Below are positions 39,601-52,913 of a stretch of DNA of 64,000 nt, piece by piece. Positions within the stretch are counted from its first letter, which is position 1. Every line of letters starts with the position of its first letter. Source of the stretch: Aquila chrysaetos chrysaetos (taxonomy: Eukaryota; Chordata; Aves; Accipitriformes; Accipitridae); NCBI RefSeq assembly GCF_900496995.4, contig NW_024470387.1, positions 62,001 through 126,000 on the forward strand, written 5' to 3'. The position numbers and the translations under genes are program-made. The notes beneath the pieces are model-generated. The model worked only from the letters and a program-made list of their open reading frames with translations, did no database searches and was not told the origin of the DNA.

Positions 39601-42600
39601 GCAGCCTCCTTCGGGAAGTGCTTCATCGACAAGTTCCCCGCGGAGAGCTTCGTGCGCATGTGCCAGGACCTGCGGGTGCTCAATGCCATCCGGGACTACC
39701 AGATTGGCATCCCCCTCACCTTCACCCAGTATCCTCTGTGGGATGGTGCATGAGTGATGACCCTGGGGCGGGTGCAGGATCTGGCCCAAGCAGGGTCAGT
39801 GCTGTTTGGGGCTCCAGGCTCTGCTGGGGTGGCCACCTCATAAGTGGAGCGAGACACGGTGGAGAAAGCTGCAGAGCTGCTTAGCTGCCATCCCTGCAGT
39901 GTTCAGGCACCAGCTGTGCCCTGGGCCCCATGGCAGGGGTCTCTAGCTGAGACCTCTGTGCTCATGACACCCTGCAGAGCTGTCCTGTGGTGCTTGCACA
40001 GCCGAGCTGGCCTTACAGCCATATGTGCCGGGTCTGGCCCAGGGGTGCCAGGCAGGGATGCTGCCAGGAGAGGGGCAGGTGCCCAGCACACATTGCCTAC
40101 TCTGTGGGGTTTTGCGGTCCAAGATGTCCCTTGACTGTCTCCACAGATACAAGCGGCTCACCATCGAGGTCCTGCTGGACAGGTAAGGGTCCCTGCGAGT
40201 TGGGCACAACTCCGGGCAGCCTGGGCCGAGGCAGCGTCTGGCCACGCTGCAGTCCCCATCCCCACGGTCCCCGTCCCCCTGCCTGGGTGCTGAGCAGGCT
40301 CCGAGTGCTCGGGACCTCCTGCGAGGCTGGCCGAGCTACTCGACTCCTCAGACCCGTGTGGGGTCGTGCCGCTGACCCCCCGTATGCCACACCAGGCTGG
40401 TCCTGCGGCGGCTCTACCCGCTGGCCATCAGGATCTGCGAGTACCTGCGCCTGTCGGAGATCCAGGGCGTCAGCCGCATCCTGGCCCACTGGGCCTGCTA
40501 CAAGGTAAGGAGGCAGCTCGGAGGGCTCTGCCTGTCTGGAGCTGTGCGCAGACCTCTCTGCTCATGCCCTTCCAGGTGCAGCAGAAGGACAAGTCTGACG
40601 AGGAGGTGGCCCACGCCATCAACCAGAAGCTGGGCGACACGCCAGGCATCTCCTACTCCGAGATCGCTGCCCGGGCTTATGACTGTGGCAGGACGGAGCT
40701 GGCCATCAAGGTCTCTTGGCTGGGGCCGTGGCGGGTCCGGCTGGGCAGTCGTGGCGGTGGTGGCCGTGCACTGACAACCCCTCTGCCGCTTGCAGCTGCT
40801 GGAGTATGAGCCGCGCTCTGGGGAGCAGGTCCCGCTGCTGCTCAAGATGAAGCGGAGCAAGCTGGCCCTCAGCAAAGCCATCGAGAGCGGGGACACCGAC
40901 CTGGGTAAGGGTCAGGGCTGGGCGGAGGAGGGGAGGGATTTGGGGTCCGGGGGAGCCCGTTCATAGCTTTGTGCTTTGTGGGATGAGGGCGGCAGGAGCT
41001 GCTTGAGCCCTGCAGGGCAGTGCTCGCCCTCGGCACGGGGCTCTGCCCTACGCCTGGACATACCCTCACTCCCCTCCCAGTGCTGCTCCCTGGGGCCGGC
41101 CGTGTTGGGGGGCAGGAATCCATCCTCCCCCGCCTGAACCGTGCTGTCTGCCCCAGTCTACACTGTCGTGCTCCACCTGAAGAATGAGCTGAATCGTGGC
41201 ACCTTCTTCATGACGCTGCAGAACCAGCCAGTGGCCCTGAGCCTGTACCGCCAGGTAGGGGCTGCCACCGCACGCCTGGACCCCGGGAGCCACCGTGGTG
41301 CGATGGGTGCTGCTCCCCATCCCCATGTGCCCTGACCTTCCCGCCCCATCGCTCCCCAGTTCTGCAAGCACCAGGAGCGGGAGACGCTGAAGGACCTGTA
41401 TAACCAGGACGACAATCACCAGGAGCTCGGCAATTTCCACGTCCACTCCAGCTACTCGGAGAAGGTCTGTGCCCGGCGGTGGCAGGAGGAGTGGGGAGGA
41501 AGGGCTGGTGGGCTCCGGGCTGGCTTCTCCTCACCCAGGGAGCCACTTGGCCATCATCCCCTTGGGGCTCTGTGCTAGCAGACACCCAGCCCATCTTGTG
41601 TGCCAGGAGGTCAAGATCTCACCCAGGGCTAGGCAGGGCCCAGACCTCTGCCCGTCTCTGGGGATCAAAGCAAAGCAGCGCAGAGCCAGAGCTTCATCTT
41701 GGCTGTGTCTCGGCACCAGACGCCCCTCCTGCCCCACCTGGGGGGGGCTCTGAGGGTGCTGCCCCATCCCCACAGCGTGGCATCTGTGCTGGCAGGAGGT
41801 GAAGTGCCTGTGCTCTCTATCCTCAGCGCATCGAAGGGCGAGTAGGAGCTCTGCAGAATGCCCTGGATGAGTACTACAAAGCCAAGAACGAGTTTGCTGC
41901 CAAGGTGAGCGTAGCCGGGGCCGGGGGGGTGCTGCAGGGGGGGGGCCTGCTCTCCTGGGGCTGGGCAGGAGCAGAGCTGGGTATCGCTGGCCAGCACGGG
42001 GCTTCGGCTGGGCCACCGTCGCTCGACGTGGCACCGCAGGTCCCCCCACCTTGCTCTGCAGCCAAGGTGGGGTGGGCTGCTGCCATCGCTTACTGGGGCA
42101 GGGACCCACTGGGCCCCATGAGCAGAGCTGGGACAGGGACCCTTTAGGCTGGTGCTTTGCTCCCCAGGCCACAGAGGATCAGATCAAGCTCCTGCGGCTC
42201 CAGCGACACCTCCAGGAGGACTTTGACAAGCCCTATCTCGACCTCTCGCTGCACGACACCGTCTCCAACCTCATCCTGGACGGCCACCACAAGCGAGCCG
42301 AGCAGCTCTACCGGGAGTTCAAGATCCCTGACAAGAGGTCGGTCCCGGGGCGGGGGGGCTCCTCTGTGCAGCCCTGGGGGCTCACGCCGGGCAGGAGCTG
42401 TGCTGTGGGGCTGGGATCAGGAGGCTGTGGGGTGCTAGCAGCTAGAGGTGCTGGCTTGACCTGTGTCCCCAGGTACTGGTGGCTGAAGATCAATGCCCTG
42501 GCCAACCGCGGTGACTGGGAGGAGATGGAGAAGTTCTCCAAGAGCAAGAAGTCGCCCATTGGATACCTGGTAAGAGATTTCCCTGCTCGGGGGGGCCAGT

Positions 42601-43323
42601 CCTGCCCCGTGGGTGGCTGTGGGGCAGCAGGAGGGCACTGCATGGAGCAGCCTGAGAAGGCTGGTGTGGGGCAAGGGGAGCCGGGAGGGCCCAGCAGCCA
42701 GCTCCCCCCACCCTCCCACCCCATTCCTCTCTGCTCCAGCCCTTCGTGGAGATCTCGGTGAAGCACCACAACCGCTATGAGGCCAAGAAGTACGCGCCCC
42801 GCGTGACCCCCGAGCAGCGCGTCAAGGCCTTCGTCCTGGTTGGGTGCGTCCGCTTGCCCCCAACCCGGGGCGGGGGGGGAGAAGTGGGGGTGGCTGGGAG
42901 GGCAGTTTGGGGTTGCTTGGGGCAGGGTCAGAGCCTGCAGGAGCAGCTGGTTCCTCATGTAGCATCGCTGAGGTCTTGGGGGGCCTCAGGGGCAATGAGA
43001 CCCCCAGGAGCATATGGGGGGGGGGGCACCCCAAGCCTCGTTCTCTTAGCTGCTGAGGGCTGCGTGGGTTGCCTGCCCTTGCTGGGGCTGGTGTCTCCAA
43101 GAGGTGGGGGAATGGTGGCTGGGGCTGCTGCCCCTCTCCGGTCCCCACACCGCCCCCAGCTCCCCGGCTCTGCCACAGGGACCTGGACCAGGCGGCCGAT
43201 GCCGCCATCGAGCACAAGAATGAGACGGAGATGAACTTTGTCCTGTCCAAGTGCACCGCCAGCACCGACACTGCGGTGGCGGAGAAGCTGAACCGAGCCC
43301 GAGCCCAGCTCCTGAAGAAGTGA
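33695..43323 (+). CDS. VPS16: VPS16, core subunit of HOPS and CORVET, 24 exons, 838 aa
   Basis: VPS16 binds VPS33A and joins the HOPS and CORVET complexes that tether endosomes and lysosomes. Exons: 33695-33747, 34016-34104, 34241-34338, 35101-35229, 35535-35679, 35745-35860, 36136-36258, 37170-37225, 37425-37514, 38144-38238, 39042-39118, 39365-39496, 39601-39728, 40147-40182, 40396-40504, 40576-40710, 40796-40904, 41157-41254, 41360-41464, 41827-41904, 42168-42337, 42473-42569, 42740-42843, 43179-43323. They sum to 839 codons with consistent phases. The start [20 protein letters not shown] and [24 protein letters not shown] match the N-terminal beta-propeller; [32 protein letters not shown] and [12 protein letters not shown] match the C-terminal helical solenoid that contacts VPS33. 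Human VPS16 has 839 aa. Introns 9 and 13 look U12-type. AGTAAA at 43,649 is the likely poly(A) signal, about 350 bp before IDH3B. Confidence 0.97.
36300..37150. other. VPS16 intron 7, lower-GC block
   Basis: This 0.9 kb intron is much less GC-rich and more pyrimidine-rich than its neighbours between about 36,440 and 36,900. I could not assign it to a repeat family and see no exon in it. Confidence 0.35.
37515..38143 (+). other. U12-type (minor spliceosome) intron 9 of VPS16
   Basis: The donor reads GTATCCTTT, the U12 5' splice-site consensus. Near the acceptor GCCTTAGC resembles the U12 branch-point motif (TTCCTTAAC), with its A about 13 bases before the AG. It splits a Gln codon (CA|A). Confidence 0.8.
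39729..40146 (+). other. U12-type (minor spliceosome) intron 13 of VPS16
   Basis: The donor reads GTATCCTCT and the 3' end contains TCCCTTGAC about 12 bases before CAG, close to the U12 branch-point consensus. It also splits a Gln codon (CA|A), as intron 9 does. Confidence 0.72.
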
Positions 43324-43997
43324 GCCCCAGCGGTGGGGGGCCCTGCCCTGGCCCCTTTCCCACCACATGCTCCGGGGCAGGGGTGGCTCCAGCCCCCCTG
43401 TCCTGCCACTGGAGCCGCTGTCCTGTCCCCCCACGCCTCCCCCTTGCTGCGGGGGGTCCGTGGACAAGGGCAGGGTGACAGAAGGGTGTCCATGTCCTGC
43501 GCCAGGGCTGGGGTTACCCTGGCAGTGTCCCCCTCGCAGTGGCTACGAGGCTGGGGTCTTCCTCACTGACTGCAAAATACAGTGGGATGCCCCCCCCCCA
43601 GTGCCTGCACAGCCCCCTCTTGCCGTGTAGCCCCCTCCCTTCTTGTTCAGTAAAGAGAAGAGTTCGCTGTCCTGTCTCCTGCTGTAAAATGCTCAGCCCC
43701 CCCGCCCCGCAGCCTGCTCAGCACCCATGATGAGGGGGCTCCCGGGGGACACCAGTTATGGGGGGGCTGGGGGACATTCATGGTGGGCATTGGGGTGCGG
43801 GGAGGGGTGCCAGGGGCCCTGGGGGGGTCTGGAAGGGGATCGCTGGGTGCCCCCAAGGTGCGCGGCGGGTCCTGGCGGGGGGGGGGGGGGGGGGTGGTGT
43901 CTCCTCCGTGCTCCGCCCGCCCGCCAGGGGGCGCCGCAGCGCGCGGCCCGGCCCACTCCGCCTCACGTGGTCCCGCGGTGCATTGTGGGGCGGTGAG

Positions 43998-46900
43998 ATG
44001 GCGGCGCTCAGCGCGGGCCGGGCGGCGGCCGGGGTGAGGGGGGTTGGGGGTCGGTCTGGGGGGGGTTGGTGGGGTGGGGAGGGGGTCAGTCCGGGCTGTG
44101 GGGGTCAGGCTGGGTGGGAGGATTTGGGCTGGGGGTGAGGGTTTGGTCTGGATGGCGGGGGTCGGTCTGAGATGGGGGGTAAGGTCTGGGCTCCGGGGGG
44201 AGGGGTCTGTCTGGATCGGGGCGGGTCAGACTGGATGGGGGGTCTGGCTTGGGGGGTGAGGGGCCGAGCTGGGGGTGGTCGATGCAGATCGGGGGGGGGG
44301 GGGTCAGTCTGGGACAGGGTGTAAGGGCTGGACTGGGGGTGTTCAGGGTGGGGGCTGTGGGGCCAGGCGGGGCCAGGGGGTTTAGTGTGGGGTGGCAGGA
44401 ACGTGCAGGGGGTGCTCTGGGTTTGGGGGGGGGGGGCACCTCCAGGCTGGGGTGTCTCACCTTCCCACCGTCTCCGTCCCAGTGTCTCCTGCGTGCCCGC
44501 AGCTTCGGGGCCTGGAGGGGCCTGCGTGCCTCCGCTGCGCTCCAGCAGATCCCGCGGGCCAAGGTGAGAGCGGGGGTCCCAGTGCCCACCCTGAGCACAG
44601 TCAGCCCCCGGCTGCCGTGGGGAGCAGGGGAATGGGGGAGAGTGAGGGGTGGGCAGCAGCAGTTCCTGGGCGGTGGAAATGCTCCCGGGCTGCTTTTTGG
44701 AAGCAGCTTTTCTCACTCTCGGAGCAGCGTGTTCTCCCAGCAGTTCCGCTCTGTCTCCCAGCTCAGCCTCGCCTGCATGGGGGGGGCTGCTGGCAGGGTG
44801 GCGATGGCGAGTGTTTTTCTGCTGGTACAACTAAAACCACTAGTGCAGCCAGAGTACAGCATTGATTGCAGTAGTGAAAATAATTTTGATCCGATCCTTG
44901 CTATTTAGTGCTAAATTTACTGTAGCTACCTGTAGTAGTTGACATAAAATAACACAAGAAATAATGCGATAATTATTAGAGCGCGAATAAGGTAAGAGCA
45001 AGTGGTAGCTTAGCATGTTATTCAGGCTCTGTTGTCAGGAAATAAGAGCTGTGATGGAGAGGTGAGTTGTTTTCTGTGGAACTAAGGTTGGAAGAAACAA
45101 TCCAAGTGCTGGCTGGCGAATTAACATTGTGTTTGTCATGTTCAGACCAACAAGATGGTGGGTTCCCATTTATAAGCGAAGATGTCTGATGTTATTAGTT
45201 AAGACACTAAAGGACAGGGCTCAGCAGTGAGGCCGTTCTTTTGGCCTTGAGCCGGGGGGGGCCCATGCCGCAGTTCCCTCTGCAGGTGCTTTGCTGTTTC
45301 TTGAAATTTAGGTAGGTGAGGTTTTCTGCCCTGGAACTTGATTCCAAGATACTAAAAATCAAAAGTAAAGACTATCTCGTATTTCTTTTCCTACTTGCTC
45401 TTTCATTTTGCCTTTCCGTGATCACTGTTTCCGTGATCACCTACGCTTTGTGTCACTGAGGCACGGGCATTTCTCAAGTCACGTTGGTGTTGCTACTTGT
45501 TTACTCCTTTTGTTGTCCGATTAAATTGTTGGGTGAAATTCTTGTCTCTGTGACTGTCTAGTCCCTGAGGCTGGTTCTGTGAAATCTCATGCCTGGAGGT
45601 CAGCTCTGTACAGGGAATTACTGGCTAAAGAAGGTGGGGATTAGTAAAAGGACTGTGTAAAAATAGGAGGCAGCTATGGTTGGGGAGCAGGCAGCATTGA
45701 TTTGGAGGTGGATCGCCTGTGGAATGTCTCAAGAATTATCTTGGAGACTGATTTTGTGTTCAGGACCAAAAAAAAAGCATGCTCAACAAAAAGCTGTGAG
45801 ATGATGTGAATGCAACAGGAAGATGAGTTTCAGGCTTAGGAGATGCTGAGGATATGAAGTAGGAATGAGGGAAGTTTAATAACACAAGATTGCGCTATTA
45901 GCTCCCAGTAAGAAAGATTTCTGCTGTACAGAGGGAGAAATCATACCTGGAAACGCTGTATGAGGAAAAGGTCTTTAGGTTGCCAGTGGATCACAGGATA
46001 GCGAGTGTCTCTGCTGCACGGTGTGTTCATAACAACACAGGAGCAGAAGCTCTTTAAGTTAAAACTCACTGTTAGTGCTGCAGTAAATTTTTGTTAATAG
46101 AAACTGTGCTGTGGGTGTGGGTATTCTTCACGTTGTAAGTAACCTTCCTCTAGTTTGCTGCTTGCAGGTTAGGGCTCCTGTTTGGGTCAGGTTCTGGGGT
46201 GCAGCAGAAGGTCTGACTCTTCTTTGCTTTCTGTGCAGTCAGAAAATGCGAAGTCTGAGGGTACGTTCCAGGTCACCATGCTGCCCGGAGACGGGGTGGG
46301 CCCGGAGCTCATGCACGCTGTCAAGGAGGTGTTCAAGGTAACGGCTCCGGCCCCTTGGTGGGATGGGGTGGACGGAAAAGGGAGGAGCAGCAGCTGGAGA
46401 GTTGGTTAAAGATGCTGCTGATCCAGAGGCCCTCCAGGACCAACCTGTCTGTCTCCTCTGGTGCAGAAGAAAGCCGGTTGTGAAAACCCTGGGATCTCAC
46501 CCCTTCCATAAATAGGTTCAGCTTGAGCAGCAATCTTGCAAGCTGTCTCATTCATCAGTGTGAAAATATTCCCAGCCTGGGACCGTGTCCTGGAGCCAGC
46601 AGAGTCTGGGTCCATCCCCTGCTCGGTCCTTCTCCCTCTGCTGAGCAGCAGCAAGCACTGGCACAGTCCGGGCTGGTGACGGGGAGGACACAGGCCATCC
46701 TCACTGCTCCTGTCAGGAACGTGGCCGCAGGGCTGTCATTGTCCACCTGTCCAGAACCCTTTCTGTCCTTCTGACCTTCCTGACATGCAATGAGCTCTGT
46801 CAGAACTCAGGGAGGAAGTCAGTAGTTAATAGTTGTGTCTTATAACAGACAAGTTCTGTCACATCAAAGGCAGCAAACATGGGGTTGTCTGCCATGGTAT

Positions 46901-49900
46901 AGGTTATGCAGCTGAAACTATAATTACAGTAAGAAAGGGGAGTCCTGGTGTTAATGGTGACAGAAAACATCATTGTTCAGTTGGAACCAAAGTGACCCAG
47001 AGGTCCAGGTTCAGCATTTCATGAGCCCAGTTCCCTTTTTCTCACCGAGCTGGCAGTCTGGCTGGTTTAAGGCTTCATGTCCCGGTTCTCCAAGCTCCCC
47101 GCCAGCAGCCCACTGTAACATGTAGCGTAACTTCCCTGCTGAGTCTCTGATCTGACGGGGTGGCAGCTCTGTCTCTGCATCTCTTGCACAGGCTGCCAGC
47201 GTGCCTGTGGTCTTTGATGAGCATCACCTGAGTGAGGTGCAGAACATGGCATCAGAAGAAAAACTGGATCAGGTGGTTGACTCTATGAAGGAAAGTAAAG
47301 TCGCCCTTATAGGTAAGGACTTGTGGCAGCGGTCTGTCCAGCACAGAGGGGATGTCCGCTCTGCCTGCAGGAAATGTTGCCTTATCTCGAATGCCATTAG
47401 GTGCTTTCAGAGGGCAGGAATTTCTGCGCTTAGGTCCTGGAGAAGGAAGGATGCTGTCTTTAAGCTAAGCAGCAAATTTTGACTGAAGTACTTACTGAAC
47501 TTACCAAAGGGGAGGTTATATCTGGCTTCTGCTTTTGAAACAAGATCTCCTAGTATGGCCCAGAGAAGCAAAGAGCCTTGTCAGGGTCCCATATAGCGAG
47601 AGATCAGTCTCCACGCTTGGCTGAGGTTCTGCTGAAGCTCCCCCCCTCCCAACCCTTGCTGCTCTGTCGCCTGGGCTCAGGCGATGTCCTTAGCGTCTGT
47701 CAGCTCTGTGTTCTTACTCCTGCTCAATGTTGTCTGCAGGCAAGATCCACACCCCCATGGAGTACAAGGGAGAGCTGGCTTCTTACGACATGAGGCTCAG
47801 GTGAGCTCGGTCCCCTGCTTAGCTGCCAGGGCTGGGCACCGACACATCAGTCGCTGGGAAAACTCTATTGCGTTTGGTCATGGTGTTCTGCCACTAAACT
47901 GGGGGCCAAAGGAAGTGAGTCTAGGCCAGATGGGAAATTAACGTGTAATCGGGAAGCAAAATATCCTGAAGGACTGTCTGTGGCCAGGAGCTACCTCTGT
48001 TGAGTGTGGTCCTGCTGCCTGCTTTCTTGGGGGTCCTGGCGAGGAGGGGATGGGTGGCTGGAAGGCGAACAGTGGTGGCCTGCCTCAACAGAGGGTCATC
48101 GAAACTGTGCTGTGACGAGGTGTGGCTGGCTCATGATCTGTGAGGGAAAGGGTGGATGGATGGACAGATAGATGGATAGATAGGTGGATAGGTAGCTATG
48201 GGAAGGTGTCAGGAGGTGGGGAGCTGTTGGCACCATCACCAGCTGTTGCCCCCAGTACTTGTAGGGAACAGTCACTGCCCCAGAAATAGCTTATGTTGAA
48301 ATGCTGATTCTGCTGCTGCTTCGCTCGCAGGCGCAAATTAGACTTGTTTGCAAACGTTGTTCATGTGAAGAGCTTACCCGGCTATAAAACACGCCACAAC
48401 AACTTGGACCTCGTGATCATCCGTGAGCAGACGGAGGGGGAGTACAGCTCTCTGGAACATGAGGTGCGGGAGCCTCCCTCCAGTATGCGGGTCCTCTGCT
48501 TGGGGGTTATGGCTGGCCTTGCTGAGGGACAGGGAAACCTGCCCCGGGATGTGTGGCCTTCCTTGTTGCTGGGGCCATGTTTCTGTTTTCTGTACAAGAC
48601 CTGTTCAGCACCACTAAGAAATTGGCTGGAGCAGCAGTGATGTACTAAGTGACAGTGATGGAATTAGGACAGTAGTGATAGGAATACATGCAGACCCAAT
48701 AAGGATGGTGGTGGGCTGCAGGAGGGATAATGCCAGAAAAAAGGGACATGGGTGTTAAGGACCCTCTTGGTGGGGGGTGATCCAGCGTCAGGCAAAGACA
48801 GCTCATCCGTCTCGAAGTGCCGGGACTGTCGGCATAGTGTGGGTTGGTGAGGCAGGGTGCTGGGCTGCGTGGCATGTGCGACGGCTGCTCACGCTCCCTT
48901 TCCTGTCCAGAGTGCAAAGGGAGTCATTGAGTGCCTGAAGATCATCACCCGGGCCAAGTCGCAGCGCATTGCCAAGTTCGCCTTTGACTACGCCACCAAA
49001 AAAGGGCGCTCTAAGGTCACGGCTGTGCACAAAGCCAACATTATGTGAGTGCCACAGGAGCAGGTTTGGAGTGCTGTCTTGATTGTTGGACACGCAACCG
49101 CTGTCACGGCTGGGACATTTTTGCTCTCAGCTTTTGATCCCAAGAGTGCAGTGCCAGGCTGGTTCCAGAGAGGCTGGGCTTTCCCTGGGGATCGTGTTTT
49201 TTCCTCTCTGTACGGTCTCATTTCCAGCATGAGGCCTGACAGCTGCATCCCAGAGGCTGTCAGCTGAGAAGGGGAAGAGCTCTGGCATGGAAAGCTGATC
49301 CCTCATTGCTCCCCCTGGGCCCCAATTTCACCACCTGTGGGGGTGTGGTGGTGTGGGGTACTCTAGGGTTGCCTGCCTTCCCCTGCCCTGCTGCGATGGG
49401 ACACCAGTTGCTATTGGATTACCAGCTGCTGTAATGATTTCACTGCTGAAATGAGTTCACTGTCCTGCAAACCCTTTGATGTGTTTCTCATCTCACAGGA
49501 AATTAGGCGATGGGCTCTTCCTGCAGTGCTGTGAAGAAGTGGCAGAACTGTACCCCAAGATCAAATTTGACACCATGATCATTGACAACTGCTGCATGCA
49601 GGTGAGGATCCCGTTTCCCTGCCCCAGAGCTGTTCTGCACCGCCTGCTGCTGCTGGGCCTGCTGAGCCAAGCCATAAAGATCTGAAACCTGAAAAGCTGC
49701 TGCTGCCGACACCTTTGCTCCTTGCACAAGGCAGGAGCCTTCTCCCTGCTCTGCTCCAGCTGAGGGCAGGAGCTGCAGGGATTGAAGGTGGCAGGGGCAT
49801 TTAGAATCATAGAATCACAGAATTATTTAGGTTGGAAAAGACCTTTAAGATCACCGAGTCCACCACTCAGTCCATGTCCTTAAGTGCCACATCTACATGT

Positions 49901-51276
49901 CTTTTAAATACCTCCAGGGATGGTGACTCCACCACTTCCCTGGGCAGCCTGTTCCGGTGCCTGACAACCCTTTCAGTGAAGAAATTTTTCCTAATAGCCA
50001 ATCTAAACCTGCCCTGAGGCAACTATGTCTCATCTGGGCTTGCAAAACTCTACCAGGTGATGTAGGTCTGTGGCTCCTGAGCCATTTCAGCAGGGCTCCC
50101 CATGTTCCCAGCTGTCACGAGCACAGTTTGGGGATGTTTTCAGACACGGTGGGTTCTGATGCTCTACCAGATTCGTGCGCACTGCCCTGTCCCGAGGGCT
50201 GTTGAGCTGCCTGCAGCCCGTCTTGGGTGTGCAGGGCCTCACGTCCTCCTGTTCCCTCTGTGCAGCTGGTGCAGAACCCCTACCAGTTCGACGTCCTGGT
50301 CATGCCAAACCTCTATGGGAACATCATCGATAACCTGGCAGCTGGGTTGGTGGGCGGTGCTGGTGTGGTTCCCGGAGAGAGCTACAGCGCGGAGTATGCC
50401 GTGTTCGAGATGGTGAGGAATTTCGGCTCCCCGGACGCTGCTGTGCCGTAGCAGCACCCCGGGTTATTGGGGCGGCGGACTGCTGGGGACAGGGATGTGG
50501 AAGATGGTCCATCACCGTGGCTTCTCCTCCTGCAGGGCGCCCGCCACCCCTTTGCCCAGGCCGTGGGCAGGAACATCGCCAATCCCACTGCCATGCTGCT
50601 CTCAGCCGCCAACATGCTGCGGCATCTCAAGTAGGTGCCTTTCAGGTGGGGGTGCGGTGGGGTGGGCAGTGCGGGCTGACGGAGGGACTGACCCGCGGCT
50701 CCTTTCCTCTCACCAGCTTGGAATTTCACTCCAATTTGATCGCAGATGCGGTGAAGAAGGTGATCAAAGTCGGGAAAGTGAGTATTGGGCAGCCAGCCTT
50801 GCCGCCTGTCTGTAGCTGTGTGAGTGTTCGTGGTAGCGAGCTGCTCTGCGTTCTCTCTGACGGTCAAGGGCGAGTCTCCGACCTCCTCACCCATTTTTGG
50901 CTCAGAAACCTGTGTGCGTGCAGCTGTGGCTGTAGTCGGCTGCAGTCAGCCCCTCTGCGCTTGTCCTGGGGTTGCTCCTGCTGCCTGTAGCGGTGCTTGC
51001 TGGCTAGGGAAGGTCTGGCAGGGCTGGGGGACGTCAGACGGCCTCTCTCTCGCGTGCTGCCCCGCTGGGGTCTCTGGCCGGGTGCATAGAGGGAAGCTGC
51101 TCTCCTCTCCCTTCTCGCAATCATTTCACTCAGTTCACGATCACGTTTCTTCCTTGTTTCTCCCCTTCCCTGTGTTGGATTTTTAGGTTCGGACACGGGA
51201 CTTGGGCGGTTACTCCACCACTTCTGACTTCGTGAAGTCTGTGATTGACAACCTGCACCCCCACTATGGTGCCTAG
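43998..51276 (+). CDS. IDH3B: Mitochondrial NAD isocitrate dehydrogenase, beta subunit (386 aa isoform)
   Basis: Beta subunit of the alpha2-beta-gamma enzyme that converts isocitrate to 2-oxoglutarate in the TCA cycle; beta is structural and regulatory. Exons: 43998-44033, 44483-44563, 46239-46337, 47192-47312, 47740-47800, 48331-48463, 48911-49044, 49499-49601, 50266-50412, 50536-50630, 50717-50777, 51187-51276; 387 codons in phase (human 385 aa). Exons 1-2 give a basic, acid-free mitochondrial presequence ([20 protein letters not shown]). Family motifs: [72 protein letters not shown] and [20 protein letters not shown]. The last exon ends [26 protein letters not shown] lies at 51,718 and 52,260. 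The start codon overlaps a YY1-like GAGATGGCGGC. An alternative last exon lies at 52,914. Confidence 0.96.
44800..46230. other. IDH3B intron 2, AT-richer, nothing recognised
   Basis: The GC content falls sharply after about 44,830. No exon, snoRNA boxes or repeat family is evident in this 1.4 kb; short A runs occur (about 45,770). Confidence 0.4.
48155..48200. repeat. GATA/GGAT microsatellite in IDH3B intron 5
   Basis: A run of GGATGGATGGACAGATAGAT followed by GGATAGATAGGTGGATAGGT. Confidence 0.8.
49803..50033 (-). mobile_element. CR1 LINE 3' end in IDH3B intron 8
   Basis: AGAATCATAGAATCACAGAA, then TTAGGTTGGAAAAGACC and GGGCAGCCTGTTCCGGTGCC is the reverse complement of the CR1 3' UTR, with the terminal 8-bp repeat at the left. 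About 230 bp remain. Confidence 0.92.
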
Positions 51277-52913
51277 GAACCCCGCTCGCCCCGGGGAGTC
51301 GGGGACTTCACCCTGCAGCCGCTTCCCATAGCTTACAGCCCGGCAGCGCGTCCTTCCCCCTCCCTGCAGCTCGCCCTGGCCAAGGTTCCCTGCTGCCCTG
51401 GGGGAGGAGGAGGATGAGGATGGCTCTCCTCCTGCCCAGCCCAGAGCCGAGTAACTACCCCCAGTCACCGCCAGCGGGGATTGCTGGAGGCACCGAGGGC
51501 AGGGTCCTGTTCGGAGCAAGGATCCGCGGGGTCCCTCTGGTTCGAGTAGGCAGCGTCTTCCCCCCTGTGCCGTCCCTGCAAGGAGGGCGGTGCTGATCTC
51601 GGGGCCGGCTGGGGCGACTCAGGGAGGAACGGGCAGCGGAGGCTCGGCAGGCAGCTCCCAGGGACAGCGGGACCACTGTGACTGTGGGAGCCTTCCCCTG
51701 CCCACAGAGGCTTTAGCAATAAATGGGACCATGGGGCTGAGTTCCTGCAGCTGTGACCGCACGAGGGCAAGCTGCTCGTGCAGAGTGAGGGTCCCCTTTC
51801 CGGCAATCCCATGGGTAGGGAGAGGTGGCTGTGAGGCTTTGTTGCCTCCTGCCTGCTGGGAACTGGTGCAGGGTTGGGGAGAGGGTGGCTGCTCTCTTTG
51901 CCCCCCCCCACTGTGAGTTTGTGGCTGGTCTCTGAGAGCCAGGGCAGCGCCTGGGGAGCAGAGGGCTCCAAGCTGAGACCCCAGGTAGGTCAGCACCTCT
52001 GTGCGCAGCCAGTGCTTGTCCCTCAGCAGGCAGCACCCTGAGCTCTTTGCCCAGCAGTGTGAACCCCTGGAGCCCTTGTGGCTCGCTGCGGGGGGGGGGG
52101 GTGCTGGCGGCCAGCAGCAGTGTGGGGCTGGGCTGTGAAAGCACATGGTGGGACCATAGAAGCACTGCCCTGGCTGGTGGCTGCCGGGGCAGGGGACTGT
52201 GTGTGTGAGAGAGCGACTGGGACATGTATTTAATGCTGTGCTGTGTACTCATGTTTGCAAATAAAGGGTCCAACGCTTTCCCCCCACCCTTGCCCACACA
52301 GGTGCCGTTTCCCCCCCACCCCAGCTCTGCCCCTGCCCCACACCACACCAGTGCAGCTCAGGGTTGGCCCAAGGCCTGAGGGGAACCAGGGCAGGTTGTG
52401 GAGCAGCTGCCAAGGGGACTTGGCCAGGTCCAGAAGCCGGGCTGGCAGTGCCCACAGGACCCTACCTGCCGTGGTGTGAGCAGGGCTTTGGCCAGGGCTG
52501 AGCCCCAGTCCCACACCACCGCTGCCAGCCCCTCACCGTCCCCTCCAGCCTGCTGGGACAGGTGAGCCCAGGGAACAGCTCTGCCTGGAGAGGGGCTGCC
52601 GTGACTCCTCTGCTGCTTCAATTCCACCCCCCCGACTGCAGCGGGGGCTTGGTGTGCTGGAACCAGAGGCAAGAGGCCCAGTATTTGTGCACACCCAGAC
52701 ACGCACCAAACGGGGTGCACCGAAGCTCAGGGTGGCCATGGCCCCTCTCGGCTGGCACGGGGCAGGCAGTCTGGACGCTCCCAGCAAGGGCTGCGAAGTT
52801 GCCTCAGGGGTGGGCCTCCTGCAGCAACAGCACCCAGCACAAGGCCCGGGGGGAGTCCCTGCTGTGCTGTAGGGACCCCCTCCCTCCTCGCTAACGCTCC
52901 CCTCTCCTTGCAG

